This document shows positions 8,501 to 17,929 of a stretch of 64,000 nucleotides of DNA, piece by piece. The notes below the pieces were generated by a model that was given only the letters and a program-made list of their open reading frames with translations, was not told the origin of the DNA and ran no database searches. The stretch's first letter is position 1; every line of letters starts with the position of its first letter. The position numbers and the translations under genes were made by a program. The DNA is from Pseudonocardia cypriaca (GTDB lineage Bacteria; Actinomycetota; Actinomycetes; Mycobacteriales; Pseudonocardiaceae): the NCBI RefSeq assembly GCF_006717045.1, contig NZ_VFPH01000001.1:2294001-2358000 (forward strand), given 5' to 3'.

Positions 8501-9099
8501 AGCGCACTCGCGGCCGAATCGGTGGACGGGATCGACGTCTCACCTGGCCTGCACCCAGCTCAGCGCCACCTTCGCTGGTCGCAGCGTATCCCGCGCATCC
8601 GGTGACGTCCCGCTCGGCATCCGAGGTTCGGAAGTCAGACTCGCCGAAGCGCCGCACGGTTACGGGACCAAAGATGTTGCGACAGACTACCTCAACGCCG
8701 GGTCCGGGGTACTGCGCCAAGCGGCCGAGGAACGGGCGCGACGCAACAATTACCGCATCCTGCACGTGGGCGGGCACGCCAATGTGACATGGGGTCAATC
8801 TGAATTCGTAGCCAAGGTCCCCGCGAGCCCCTGTCGCCGCAGCCCGGCTCGCCACTACCTAGTGCGGTGGCCACACTGGAGATGACCCGAGAGGTCAGCT
8901 CGAGGATCGCAGCCCACGGGAGCGGACGCCCCCGGGCGGCGCCTGACGGGTCCTGTCGATGGGAAGACGGACTCGCCGTACCCGAGGTGGACGCCCGCGG
9001 ACCGCAGCGCGCGTCGAGGTGGCCGGCCCAGGCGGGATGTCGGATGTGCTCGGCGCTCACCCGAGGAAAGACGATCACGGGATCGCAGGTGCGCGCCTG
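8501..9099. other. Degenerate region, no recognised gene
   Basis: About 600 bp of apparently decayed coding DNA. A plus-strand frame around 8680-8820 reads like protein (AEERARRNNYRILHVGGHAN) but I cannot place it. No RNA gene or repeat is seen. Confidence 0.35.
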
Positions 9100-9577
9100 G
9101 ACTGCATCGCCGCGACCGCCAAGAGCAACAAGGCGCAGATCTACCACTACTTCACCAGCAAGGAGGGTCTGTTCGACGCGGTGCTGCGGGAGCTGGCGGC
9201 GACCTTCGTCCGGGAGTCGCCGAGTCGACGCGACGAACCTGCCGGAGTACGCGGGCCGCCTGTTCGACCCGTGCGCCGACAACGCGATCGCCGGCCGGCT
9301 GGCCACGTCGTACCGGCTCGAGCGGGCCGCCGTCGGACCATCACTGGACGTGGTCATGGACAGCACCCGCCAGAAGGTCGAGGCGATCGAGAAGGCGCAG
9401 CGCGACGGGTTGGTCCCGACCGGTACCCGCCGGGCCGAGCTGCTCGCGCTGGTCGTCCACCTGTCGACGCTGTGGCACTCGGCCACACCGGACATGGCCA
9501 CGATCACGGAGGGGCTCAGTCGCGAGCAACGCCGCCACGTGGTCACCACCGCGGTCGCGGCCCTGCCCAGGGATTGA
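9100..9577 (+). pseudogene. Frameshifted TetR-family regulator
   Basis: KSNKAQIYHYFTSKEGLFDA is the recognition helix region of a TetR DNA-binding domain. The frame then shifts near 9225 and continues as a ligand-binding domain (NLPEYAGRLFDPCADNAIAG through WHSATPDMATITEGLSREQ) to a stop at 9577. The first HTH helix is also lost upstream. Two lesions make it non-functional unless there is a sequence error. Confidence 0.65.
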
Positions 9578-9709
9578 CCACCCTGAACAGGAACGCCGCG
9601 AGCGGCACCACGGGCACGGCGCTGCTGGACGATCTCGCAGCGGACCAACATGTGCTCGCACACCCACAGCGGGCTGCAGCCGTAGCACCCGCACGTCAGG
9701 GGTGGCGAC

Positions 9710-9904
9710 CTACACCTTCGCCGCCCACCCACTCTCGATCATCTGGTCGTCGCTCATCTCGATCAGCCAGACCGGGCAGGCCGCGTTTGCGACCTTCCCG
9801 GGGAAGCCGTCGGGGTCACGCCCGGGAGAGCCCTCCGGGTGCTTCAGCGGCGGCGCGACCATGGCGCCGCAATGCCCGTCGAGGGCGCAGGTGCTGACGT
9901 CCAC
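9710..9904 (-). CDS. Small hypothetical protein after FMO gene
   Basis: 64 residues from a GTG with GGAG 7 bp upstream, 39 bp after the monooxygenase stop and on the same strand. It has CALDGHCGAMVAPPLKHPEG near the start and ends NAACPVWLIEMSDDQMIESG plus WAAKV. Two cysteines five residues apart near the N-terminus could bind a metal, but I recognise no family. Coupling to the monooxygenase is inferred from position. Confidence 0.45.
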   Translation of the reverse strand: MDVSTCALDGHCGAMVAPPLKHPEGSPGRDPDGFPGKVANAACPVWLIEMSDDQMIESGWAAKV

Positions 9905-9943
9905 GCTCCGGCTCCCCGGGACCTCCGCTCGCGAGACCGCGAC

Positions 9944-11287
9944 TCACGCATCGGTTCGCAGGAACGCTCCCAGTGAGTCGTCGGGCTCGTCCCACCACGG
10001 CGTGTGGTGCACGGGACCGGTGGTGCCCGTGCACGGCGAGGAGAACGACTTGTCCCGGTAGCCGGTGATGCTCTCCTCCTTGTGGTGCTCCCACGTGTTG
10101 AAGTGCTCGCGGACCAGGTCGAGGTCGAACGCCGCGTAGTCGACGTCCTCGAGCAGGTCGCGCACGTAGTCGGTCTGGAAGTCGATGTCGTCCGCGGGGC
10201 CGCCGAGGGTGTCCTGGCGCTCCCGCCACGACGCGATGTCGCGCTCCATCTCCCCCCGCGCAGGCAGCGGGATCCGGCCGAGCACGACGTCGCGGGCGAA
10301 CCACGCCTGCGCGTCGAACATGTTGAACGTGTAGTACTGGTCCTGCATCCCGAGGTACATCAGCTTCGGGTTAGCGGTCCAGACCACACCCTTGTAGAGG
10401 TCGGCCGGGTAGAGGACGTTGTCCGTGCGCAGCCGCAGGTTGTCCTCGATGAACGGGAACCAGTGCCGGTATCCGGTGCACAGCACGATCGCGTCCACGT
10501 CACGGGTGGTCCCGTCGACGAAGTGCGCGGTCCTGCCCTCCAGGCGATCGAGCTTCGGCACCTCGGAGATCCCCTCGGGCCAGCCGAAGCCCATGGGGGC
10601 GTTGCGGTAGCAGATCGTGACGGAGCGGGCCCCGTACTTCTTCGACTGCAGTGCGATGTCCTCCGCCGAGTAGCTGCTGCCCACGACGAGCAGGTCCTTG
10701 CCGGCGAACTCCTGCGCGTCCCGGAAGTCGTGCGCGTGCAGCACCCGCCCGGGGAAGCTCGCGAAACCGGGGTACTCGGGCATGTTCGGTGTGGAGAAGT
10801 GGCCGGTCGCGACGATGACGTGGTCGAACTCCTCGGTGCGTGTGGAACCGTCCTCGCGCGACTCCACCGTGACCTCGAAGACGTCGCGGGCCAAGTCGAA
10901 GGAGACCCACCGGACGGCCGAGTCGAACTGGATGTACTGGCGGACGTTGCTCTTCTTCGCCCGCCCGGTGATGTAGTCGAAGAGCACCTCACGCGGCGGG
11001 AACGACGGGATCGGCTTGCCGAAGTGTTCGTCGAACGTGTAGTCGGCGAACTCCAGGCATTCCTTCGGCCCGTTCGACCACAGGTAGCGGTACATGCTCC
11101 CGTGCACGGGGTCGCCGTACTGGTCGAGCCCGGTACGCCAGGTGTAGTTCCACAGGCCACCCCAGTCGCTCTGCTTCTCGAAACAGACGACCTCGGGGAC
11201 CTCGACACCCGCCCGACGCGCCTGCTCGAACGCGTGTAGCTGGGCCAGGCCGCTCGGGCCTGCACCGATGACGGCGACACGTGCCAT
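9944..11287 (-). CDS. Flavin-containing monooxygenase (FMO-like)
   Basis: 447 residues. The FAD site VIGAGPSGLAQLHAFEQA is at the N-terminus, the NADPH site LLVVGSSYSAEDIALQSKKY is near residue 200, and the ATGHFSTPNMP motif precedes it. VLCTGYRHWFPF is the usual ATG/CTGY motif. Such enzymes oxygenate soft nucleophiles (N, S) or ketones. A strong AAGAGGAGAGA lies just before the ATG at 11287. The frame is also open upstream, without a stop, into the DMT exporter gene (see findings). A transporter-oxygenase operon suggests uptake or export of the substrate. Confidence 0.85.
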   Translation of the reverse strand: MARVAVIGAGPSGLAQLHAFEQARRAGVEVPEVVCFEKQSDWGGLWNYTWRTGLDQYGDPVHGSMYRYLWSNGPKECLEFADYTFDEHFGKPIPSFPPREVLFDYITGRAKKSNVRQYIQFDSAVRWVSFDLARDVFEVTVESREDGSTRTEEFDHVIVATGHFSTPNMPEYPGFASFPGRVLHAHDFRDAQEFAGKDLLVVGSSYSAEDIALQSKKYGARSVTICYRNAPMGFGWPEGISEVPKLDRLEGRTAHFVDGTTRDVDAIVLCTGYRHWFPFIEDNLRLRTDNVLYPADLYKGVVWTANPKLMYLGMQDQYYTFNMFDAQAWFARDVVLGRIPLPARGEMERDIASWRERQDTLGGPADDIDFQTDYVRDLLEDVDYAAFDLDLVREHFNTWEHHKEESITGYRDKSFSSPCTGTTGPVHHTPWWDEPDDSLGAFLRTDA

Positions 11288-11367
11288 GTCTCTCCTCTTG
11301 GGTGGGCTCGAAGCGAGCGGGGCAGAAACGGGGTCAGGGCTTTCCGGGGTCGCTCCGTCAGTTGCGC

Positions 11368-11478
11368 TCACAACTTCTTGACGAACGTCCTCGCCTGGTA
11401 GAGCGCCAGCAGCGGGAGCCCGATCATCAGGATCACCATCAGCACCGGGCCCGCCGGATACGCGAAGAACGTGCTCAT
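11368..11478 (-). CDS. Small single-pass membrane protein
   Basis: 36 residues: MSTFFAYPAGPVLMVILMIG then LPLLALYQARTFVKKL. One membrane helix with a basic C-terminus. GGGAGAG lies 8-10 bp before the ATG. It lies in a different frame inside the apparent read-through between the DMT exporter and the monooxygenase. The hydrophobic pattern and ribosome site favour a real gene. It may be a subunit of the exporter. Confidence 0.55.
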   Translation of the reverse strand: MSTFFAYPAGPVLMVILMIGLPLLALYQARTFVKKL

Positions 11479-11479
11479 C

Positions 11480-12853
11480 TGCTTTCTCTCCCATCAGGCC
11501 GGACTGCCGCATGCGGCTGCGCCCGAAGTCGTTGAGGCCGAACTTGAACAGCAGCTTCTCCTCGCCGCGCGACTTCTCCGGATCCACGGCCGTCTCGATC
11601 TCGTCGAGCAGGCCGCTGGAGAACAGGTCGGTGAGCGTCAGCCGCACGGTGCCGAACCAGTAGTCGCCGGAGACCCCGTAGGCCTGCATCACCTCGTCGG
11701 CGATGTCGTAGTCCCACATCGGCCCCCGCTCCGCGAGCAGCTGCAGCATGTGGCCCTTCATGTGCATGTCGGGTACCTCCTCGGGCGTTGGTGCCGGGTC
11801 GACGTGGGCACCCGGGACCGCCCGGACGACCTCCAGCACGTCGCGCTTCTCGGTGAACAGCACGAAGCTGCCGATCACGGCGATCAGTCCGCCGACGACG
11901 AACTGGACGCCCGGCGCCTCGAGGGTGAACAGGTACAGCCACACCAGCGCGAGCGGCCCGTACAGCGCTGCGATCGCCTGGCCACGGCCGACGCCGATGA
12001 GCGGGAAGGACTTGTACCAGGCCACGTAGCAGAAGCCGAACGTCAGCCCGAGCAGGACGAGCAGCAACAGGTTGTTGGGGTTGGCCAGCGTGGCCCCGAT
12101 GACCTCCCACAGCCGGTTGCCCGCGAGCACCCACGTGATGGGCACGACGACGAGCACCCACAGCGCCACCTCGGCGGTGAACCGCAGCGTGAGACCGACG
12201 TCGGGGTCGCTGACGTCCAGCGCGCGCCCCGCGATGGCGCCCTCGACGCCCCAGCCGATGAACGCCAGCGCGCCACCCACGTAGCCGAGCATGCCGCCCG
12301 TGCCGGCGCCGGCGAGCTCCCCGACGATCCCGGGAGCGAAGATGATCACTCCTCCGGCGACGATCACGATGATGCCCACGGCCGCCTGGCGGGTGATGCG
12401 CTCGTGGTACCAGAGCCTGGCCAGCAGGGCGCCGATGATCGGGTACAGCAGGGCGGCGACCGCGGCGAACGCGGCACCCACGTAGGCGATCGCGAGGATC
12501 GAGCCGAAGATCGCCAGCATGCCGGCGAGCCCGGCCGGGGCGTACCAGCGCGAGATGCGGGTCCGCCGCATCGTCTGGACGTACTCGCCGGTCTTGCCCA
12601 GCACCGCCACCCACAGGTACATCGCCAGCAGCACCGCCACCGCGTTCAGCGTCGTGATCACCATGGCCGCCAGCAGGTAGTCGCCGGTCGATCCGGCGAG
12701 ATCCACGAACGGGACCTCCGAGTAGATGACCGTGCCCGGCACGTACCAGGCGCCCCACAGAACCGCGCACCAGATGGCCCAGATGAAACCCCACCGCACC
12801 TGCCGGTTGCGGTACTCCCGACGCAACTGCTGCACCTTCTCGGTGCCTGACAT
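11480..12853 (-). CDS. DMT/EamA-type transporter with C-terminal winged-helix domain
   Basis: The ATG at 12853 follows AAGGAGT. Residues 20-370 contain about ten hydrophobic helices of the drug/metabolite transporter fold (WGFIWAIWCAVLWGAWYVPG, GVGRGQAIAALYGPLALVWL). After a linker, residues 390-455 (MLQLLAERGPMWDYDIADEV, TLTDLFSSGLLDEIETAVDP) look like a winged-helix domain, unusual for a DMT carrier. No stop codon occurs in this frame before 9944; I end the feature where the next gene starts. Substrate unknown. Confidence 0.7.
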
Positions 12854-13073
12854 AGCGACTCCTTCAGTGCGCGACGAGGCGCACGGCGTCGAGAAACGAT
12901 GGATCGGTGTCCGATGGGTAAATGCGCACTGCGGGAGGTGCCCCAGGGCACCCACTACTGAAGATTGCGAGACAGCATCGCCGAACGATTTCAGCTTTTA
13001 CACCCTCCTGTAGAACAGGATGCGTCAGCCAACCCGGGGGTGCGCCAACCAACGCGGCGTGCATGAGCGCCGG

Positions 13074-13283
13074 TCAGAGTCGGTGCACGAACTGCTGGTG
13101 ATGCGCCTGCGGCTGCGGGGCCGCGCGCAGGATGGCCGCGAGCTCCGCATCCGCGGCTTCCTCGCGGACCGGGCCGGTGAACCACGGGCGGTATCGCGAT
13201 CTCTCGTCAGATAGGTAGATGGGCTCGACATGCTGCTGCCTCGGTTCGTCTGGTCTCGGGGCTCGGGGGAGTCGGAGGGGCAC
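13074..13283 (-). CDS. Possible small protein or C-terminal fragment
   Basis: A 69-codon frame whose part from VEPIYLSDERSRYRPWFTGP to the stop has natural composition and a helical tail (AELAAILRAAPQPQAHHQQF). It begins 3 bp after the TPR gene. I recognise no family and it could be a fragment. Confidence 0.3.
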   Translation of the reverse strand: MPLRLPRAPRPDEPRQQHVEPIYLSDERSRYRPWFTGPVREEAADAELAAILRAAPQPQAHHQQFVHRL

Positions 13284-13286
13284 GAG

Positions 13287-13850
13287 CTACCCCTCGAGGA
13301 GGGTCATGCCGATCGCCTCAGCGCACTCGGCGAGGGCGGTCCGGTGCGGATGCCGCGGGGGGAGCGACTCGGCGTCCTGCATGGCCGCGCTGAGCAGGGC
13401 GGCGGCCGCATCGAGGTCGCCCGCGGCGGCCTGGGAGCGCGCCATTCCCATCCGGGAAGTGAGAGTGTCCGGGTGCGCGGGTCCCAGCACCCGGATGCGC
13501 TGAGCGATGACTTTGCCGGACAGCTGCACCGCGTCGTCCACGTCGCCGTGGAGCCGGTACGCCACGGCGAGCGCGTCACGGGCGGTGAGGGTGCGCGGGT
13601 CCTCCTCGCCGAGCACACGCGATCGGTCGGCGACGTTCTCGGCGATCAGCCGGATGCCCTCCCGCCGCTGCCCCGCCGACATCCGAGCGGCCCCGAGATT
13701 GCCGGCGACGGTCAGCGTGGCGTGGTGGTCGCGCCCGAGCAGCGCTCGGCAGCCGCGCAACGTGTCCTCGAACATGTCCGCGGCTTCCTTCACGTTGCCG
13801 GCGGTGAACAAGGCCGCGGCGCGTGCGTTGCGGGCGGCCAGGTCGTGCAC
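13287..13850 (-). CDS. Tetratricopeptide-repeat protein (short)
   Basis: 187 residues from a GTG at 13850. At least four TPR-like 42-residue units are visible, each with A.....G....A..L...TL.....LG..H..TL patterns (for example GRDHHATLTVAGNLGAARMS, GPAHPDTLTSRMGMARSQAA). This is the C-terminal repeat type of actinobacterial NB-ARC/FxSxx-system TPR proteins, which are usually much longer, so the gene may be a 3' remnant. Upstream DNA to 14090 shows no partner domain. Confidence 0.5.
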   Translation of the reverse strand: MHDLAARNARAAALFTAGNVKEAADMFEDTLRGCRALLGRDHHATLTVAGNLGAARMSAGQRREGIRLIAENVADRSRVLGEEDPRTLTARDALAVAYRLHGDVDDAVQLSGKVIAQRIRVLGPAHPDTLTSRMGMARSQAAAGDLDAAAALLSAAMQDAESLPPRHPHRTALAECAEAIGMTLLEG

Positions 13851-14149
13851 ACCCCCTCGCACCACGGGTTGCCCGGCTTTTACGCCAGCGGGCGCGCCGT
13901 CCGCGTCCCCGGACCTCCAGGGCATCGTCGAAAACCCCCCGTTGAGTACGATGTCGTGAGGAACGCCAACGCACCTTGCGTGACAGCGTCCTCACCGAAC
14001 GTGGCAAGTAAACCCGATCGAGTGATCGGGCTGCGAGCCTCCCCCTCCTCATTCGGAGCACTGCCGGTTACCGATGGGTACATCCGTGTGACATGACCGG
14101 TTATGGTCGTTCGCCCGCTAGGCCAGGGCGTGCTGACCGCAGGAGCGGA

Positions 14150-14610
14150 TCTCGCCGTGGACGCCCACGTACCGTCGGGACACTGCACGCACGGCTCGGC
14201 CTGGCGGCGGAGTCTGGTGCCGACCTCGACGACCCGGTCCTGGAGTGGGGCACCACGTACCTGCCGAACGACACCCGCTTCCGGGCCCAGCTGCGGCTGC
14301 GCCGCGAATTCGACGACGACGACCGGTGCGGTTCGAGATCGGTCTCGAGGGCGCCCGGCCACCGGAGGAGGCGATCTGGCGCCGGCCGGGACGAGTGTGC
14401 GACAGATCCGCGAGGCGGTCAGGGACGAACGGGTCTCGGTCTGGTTCCCGTCACTGCCCGCCGATCCCGTGCCAGAGGAGGAGCCGGACACGACGGCCGA
14501 ACTCGCCGCCCTGACGGCGACCCTCACGATGGCCGCACCCGGCGGGTGGCGGCGGCTCGTCGTCGAGTGCGAGGCATCGGGGCCCAGCCCGTGGTCGGCG
14601 GGCTCGGGGC
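14150..14610 (+). pseudogene. Decayed gene cut by an IS5-type element
   Basis: Protein-like segments alternate between plus-strand frames: LEWGTTYLPNDTRFRAQLRL, then RFEIGLEGARPPEEAIW, then VWFPSLPADPVPEEEPDTTA and LTMAAPGGWRRLVVECEASG. This indicates a coding sequence with frameshifts. It ends where the IS5 transposase remnant starts on the other strand. Family not recognised. Confidence 0.35.
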
Positions 14611-14614
14611 CGGG

Positions 14615-15045
14615 CAGTTCGCGTTGGCGGTCGGGCTGATGGCGCGCGCCCGCGGCGTGCTGGTGGACGCGCACGATCGTGGAGTCGGCCGACACATCCG
14701 AGGTGATCAACCCGGCAGCATCGCCGAGCTCCTGCAGCCGTGCCCAGACCTGGGTCCAGGTTCCATCGCGCTGCCAACGCCGAAACAGCCCGTAGATCGA
14801 TTGCCAGGAGCCGTAGCGTTCGGGCACGTCACGCCACGGGGCGCCGGTGCGGATCCGCCATCGGATCCCGTTGATCAGTTGGCGTCGGGTCCAGATCGGG
14901 GGCCGCCCGAGCGCGCTCATCGCTGGCAGGAGTGGTTCCAGCAGCCGCCACTGCGCGTCGGTGAGGTCCTTACGTCCGCCCGCGGGTAGGTTCCCCACGA
15001 GGTCTCCGGTGTGATGGTCTTCTTAGAGCTCGTTTCAAAATGATC
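14615..15045 (-). mobile_element. IS5-family transposase 5' remnant
   Basis: From 14998 downward the reading DLTDAQWRLLEPLLPAMSAL, then GIRWRIRTGAPWRDVPERYG and DSTIVRVHQHAAG is the N-terminal half of an IS5-type transposase with the first catalytic aspartate (SADST). It is lost after about 14615. The likely element end is near 15030-15045 (GAGCTCGTTTCAAAATGA). Confidence 0.7.
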
Positions 15046-15097
15046 TCGGTGTGTCTGCTGTGGACTGGCGGCGAGCTCGGCCACGCTCCCCGTCGTG

Positions 15098-15258
15098 GTG
15101 AGTGATCTTGTTCCGGACTCGCTGTGGGAGCGGGTGTCACCGCTGCTGCCGCCCCATCCGCCGCGGCGGCATCGGTTCCCCGCCGGAGTCTGTTCCGGGG
15201 GAGGCGCCCACCTGCGGAGGGTCGGCTTCGTGCTCGCTGAGGTGCCCCTCAGTCCGTC
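15098..15258 (+). mobile_element. Second IS5-family transposase N-terminal remnant
   Basis: GTG-started reading VSDLVPDSLWERVSPLLPPH then PPRRHRFPAG is the start of another IS5-type transposase, facing away from the first copy. It degenerates after about 15190. From 15259 to 15530 nothing is recognised. Confidence 0.55.
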
Positions 15259-15530
15259 AAATCGCTGCGATCGGTGGAGTCGGCTCGCAGCATCATTGTC
15301 ACCGCCGCCGTCGACAATCGGGCGAGCGAGCCTCGCGGAGATATCGCCGTCCTGGTTTGACGATCAAGGCTGTCGGGTCGCGGCATCGCGAGCGGGAGCA
15401 CGGTGGGGAGCAGCGGGGGAGCAGGGCCTTGCGCTCGACGGGCGCGAACTGACGTCATCGGCTCTCAACGCACGTGCGCTGACCTGCACGAGCCATGTTC
15501 CCGCAGGTCAGCGCACTGTGCTTGGCATAG

Positions 15531-15574
15531 TTCACACCGAAGAGGTCACTGGTTCGATCCCAGTATCGCCCACC
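15531..15574 (+). other. att site: 3' half of tRNA-Val(CAC)
   Basis: Forty-four bases equal the 3' part of an actinobacterial tRNA-Val: anticodon-loop TTCACAC, the 3' anticodon stem CGAAG, T-arm with GGTTCGATCC, and acceptor end ATCGCCCACC. The 5' half (GGGCGATTAGCTC type) is absent. Such tRNA 3' ends are attachment sites of integrative elements, and an integrase remnant ends 104 bp away. It is not a functional tRNA gene. Confidence 0.75.
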
Positions 15575-15677
15575 GTGTGTTTTGCCTGGTCAGACGGCCT
15601 GTCGATGATCTTCATCGGCGGGCCGTTTGCGTGTGTGGGGAGCAGAGTCTGCTGACCACCTCCGTGGTCCGAAGTGT

Positions 15678-16226
15678 TCACGCCGCGTCCGGGCCCGGCT
15701 CGAGGAGCTGCGCCATGCCTCGGCCGCCGCTGTGCAGCCATCGTTGTTGCAGCGCGGTGAGCATCTTCTCGCGCATGGCTGGGGTGACGTGGGTGTAGAG
15801 GTCGTCGATGTCCTCAGGACGGCGGTGTAGTCCGCCGTTGGCGCCGGTAAACACGAAGGGTGTGTCCGGGTGGTGGTCGCGATGGACGGTGAGCAGGTCG
15901 GCCAGGAATGGCGGCAGGTGCACGGTGCGGGCGCCGGCCGTGGACTTGGGCGGGCCGAGTTCGAGGCGCCCGCCGAGTTCGTGCAGCGCGCCATCGGTCG
16001 CGTCGACGTCGATGCGAGGGCAGGCATCGTCGAGGTGGGTGCGGGTCCACTGCAGGCCGGCGAGCTCGCCCCAGCGTAGGCCGGTGTAGGCGGCCGTCAG
16101 GATCATCAGCCCGGCGCCGATGGACATGCGCGCGGAGCTGGCGACGACCTCGCCGGGTGTGGCGTGGGGGCGTTCGGGGCGCTCGGTGAAGGTGATGCGC
16201 AGCTTGCGGCAGGGGTTGGTGCCGAT
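15678..16226 (-). pseudogene. Tyrosine recombinase (integrase) with internal deletion
   Basis: Catalytic-domain reading: ILTAAYTGLRWGELAGLQW carries the first catalytic arginine, then the STAGARTVHLPPFLADLL strand, then FVFTGANGGLHRR joins directly to YTHVTPAMREKMLTALQQRW. The HxLRH box and surrounding ~70 residues are missing, and the N-terminal arm-binding and core-binding domains are absent beyond 16226. The C-terminal tyrosine region (Y.HV) remains. It is therefore a dead integrase. Its orientation toward the tRNA-Val att fragment is typical of actinomycete integrative elements. Confidence 0.75.
15888..16125. repeat. Direct duplication, copy 1 (integrase segment)
   Basis: 238 bp that recur at 17093-17330 (offset 1205) with a small number of substitutions. 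It covers the integrase from TGLRWGELAG to the ADLL strand. Confidence 0.85.
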
Positions 16227-16229
16227 GAG

Positions 16230-16760
16230 TCACCGCGTGTCGGTGGAGGGGTCTTCTCGGGCAGCGCTGTGCCAGTAGGCCGCGATCTCGCTGGTCTGGC
16301 GGACGAGCACCTCTGCCCGGTGGGGGGCGGGCCACAGCTGGAGCAGGTAGCGGTCGAGTGCGGGCTCGTCGTCCATCCGGGTGTCGGCCTCGTGGGCCTC
16401 GTCCATTCCGGAGGCGCACCACCGGGCCCGGTAGCTGCCGGGAGCAGGCAGCTGGATGTCCTCCCGGAAGTCGAACGCCGCGAGGATGTACCCGCCGGGC
16501 TCGAACGTGCAGGAGACCTCGACGACCTCCTCCCAGTCCGCGCCCACCGGCGGCTCGCCGTCGTGGGCCTCGATCCGCAGCGGAACCTGCCCCGTGTGCA
16601 GCCCCGTGGTCATCGACAGACACCCCGGTTCGGCGGCACCGCACAGGCCGTTGAGCTGCCCGGCACGACCGGTCGCCGGATCCGCGGCCGCCATGGCGGG
16701 CTGGAGTGACAGGAACCCGTAGTGCACCTCGATGTCGGCGTCGAACAGCACGGACACCAC
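16230..16760 (-). CDS. Hypothetical protein, element cargo
   Basis: 176 residues beginning VSVLFDADIEVHYGF and ending at a stop that touches the truncated integrase. Composition is normal, with acidic beta-type segments (EVVEVSCTFEPGGYILAAFD, REDIQLPAPGSYRARWC). Many actinomycetes carry such uncharacterised proteins; I recognise no domain. Alternative in-frame GTG starts exist within the first ten codons. It lies between two copies of the duplicated integrase segment. Confidence 0.5.
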   Translation of the reverse strand: MVSVLFDADIEVHYGFLSLQPAMAAADPATGRAGQLNGLCGAAEPGCLSMTTGLHTGQVPLRIEAHDGEPPVGADWEEVVEVSCTFEPGGYILAAFDFREDIQLPAPGSYRARWCASGMDEAHEADTRMDDEPALDRYLLQLWPAPHRAEVLVRQTSEIAAYWHSAAREDPSTDTR

Positions 16761-16833
16761 AGGACATCCCCTCCAAACGGGCTAGGCTTGACGATCATGG
16801 CGGAGTGATCGGGATCGATCAAACGGGTCGCGG

Positions 16834-17060
16834 TCAGTCGTGTTCGAACATCTGCTGGATCTCCGTGACGTCCTTGGTGATCGTCATCGCGAACATGAGC
16901 AGGACACGGGCCTTCCACGGCTGGAGATCGTCCGCGGCGATGATCGACCGGAACCATGACGACCGGCTGGGCGACGATGAGCTTCGCCGTTTCCAGGAGG
17001 CGGACATCCGACCCGCCGGTGGTGCCAGATGCGATCGCCCGGAGAACCCGCGGCGGCGCT
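16834..17060 (-). pseudogene. L-asparaginase C-terminal remnant
   Basis: The reading SIIAADDLQPWKARVLLMFA followed by MTITKDVTEIQQMFEHD and a stop fits the C-terminus of type II asparaginases (pattern GDL.P.KAR..LMLAL..T.D...IQ..F). Upstream, in another frame, GTTGGSDVRLLETAKLIVAQ continues the same domain, so there is a frameshift near 16960. It is truncated at about 17060 by the second integrase segment. Confidence 0.45.
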
Positions 17061-17092
17061 GAACCCGCACCGATTCGGCGGTCGCGACGGGC

Positions 17093-17330
17093 GGTGAGCA
17101 GGTCGGCCAGGAATGGCGGCAGGTGCACGGTGCGGGCGCCGGCCGTGGACTTGGGCGGGCCGAGTTCGAGGCGCCCGCCGAGTTCGTGCAGCGCGCCGTC
17201 GGTCGCGTCGACGTCGATGCGAGGGCAGGCGTCGTCGAGGTGGGTGCGGGTCCGCTGCAGGCCGGCGAGCTCACCCCAACGTAGGCCGGTGTAGGCGGCG
17301 GTGAGGATCATCAGCCCGGCGCCGGTGGAC
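17093..17330. repeat. Direct duplication, copy 2 (integrase segment)
   Basis: Second copy of the 15888-16125 segment in the same orientation. Flanking sequences differ on both sides, so the unit is the 238 bp itself. Confidence 0.85.
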
Positions 17331-17447
17331 CCTCGACCCCGGGGCCGCGTGGGGTTGCCGCTCGGGAACAGACGCGCCCGCCAGCGTCCGACTCATCGGT
17401 CCTCGGACGGCTCGACGCTCGCCCGGCGGGCCAACCGCCAACTGGCT

Positions 17448-17730
17448 ATGGCCACAACTCGATGCGCGACAGGCGTCGCGGTGCTGGTCGCCGCGCATCG
17501 GATGCCGCGGTGGGGTGCTCTCGAAGCGGAGATCCGGATGCGGCTGCCGGGCGACGAGGTGGTGGTCCCGGGCAGCCTGCCGACCGTCACGACCGTTGTG
17601 ACAATCGCGGCGGCTCCGGAGGCCGTCTGGCCCTGGGTCGTGCAGATCGGTCGTGGACGAGCCGGCTTCTACATCTGCACGTGGTCGGGGAACGCGCTCG
17701 GCGCCCACATTCGGCTGTTGAGTGAGCATT
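17448..17730 (+). pseudogene. SRPBCC-family protein, truncated
   Basis: The reading PRWGALEAEIRMRLPGDEVV, then TIAAAPEAVWPWVVQIGRGR and GFYICTWSGNALGAHIR is the N-terminal half of a SRPBCC protein (pattern GAT..E..RPLPGD, then A.PE.VWPWLVQ.G.GRGGFYSY..LENL.G). The frame leaves the family after LGAHIR and no C-terminal half follows. The remaining 200 bp before 17930 shows nothing. Confidence 0.5.
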
Positions 17731-17929
17731 GCGTCGCTCCGCCACGCGGGCTCCCTGCGCGGATGGCGGCCACGTTCTGGTCCCCAACGCCGATGTTGCG
17801 TTGGCCATTCGGCGGACGCGATGCGAGTGACATCGACTGCCCGCCCCACCCACCCGCTCCGGACGACGCGGGCCCGTTCCGGCCTCGGCACTCTGCGGGG
17901 ACACTGCACCCGAGCATTGGGCGGATTCC

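Noticed and set aside
10004..12850. Plus-strand frames of 411 and 459 codons opposite the monooxygenase and exporter
   Set aside because: Composition is antisense-like; the minus strand carries clear FAD, NADPH and transporter motifs.
15259..15574. Complete tRNA-Val gene
   Set aside because: The 5' acceptor strand, D-arm and 5' anticodon stem are absent upstream of 15531.
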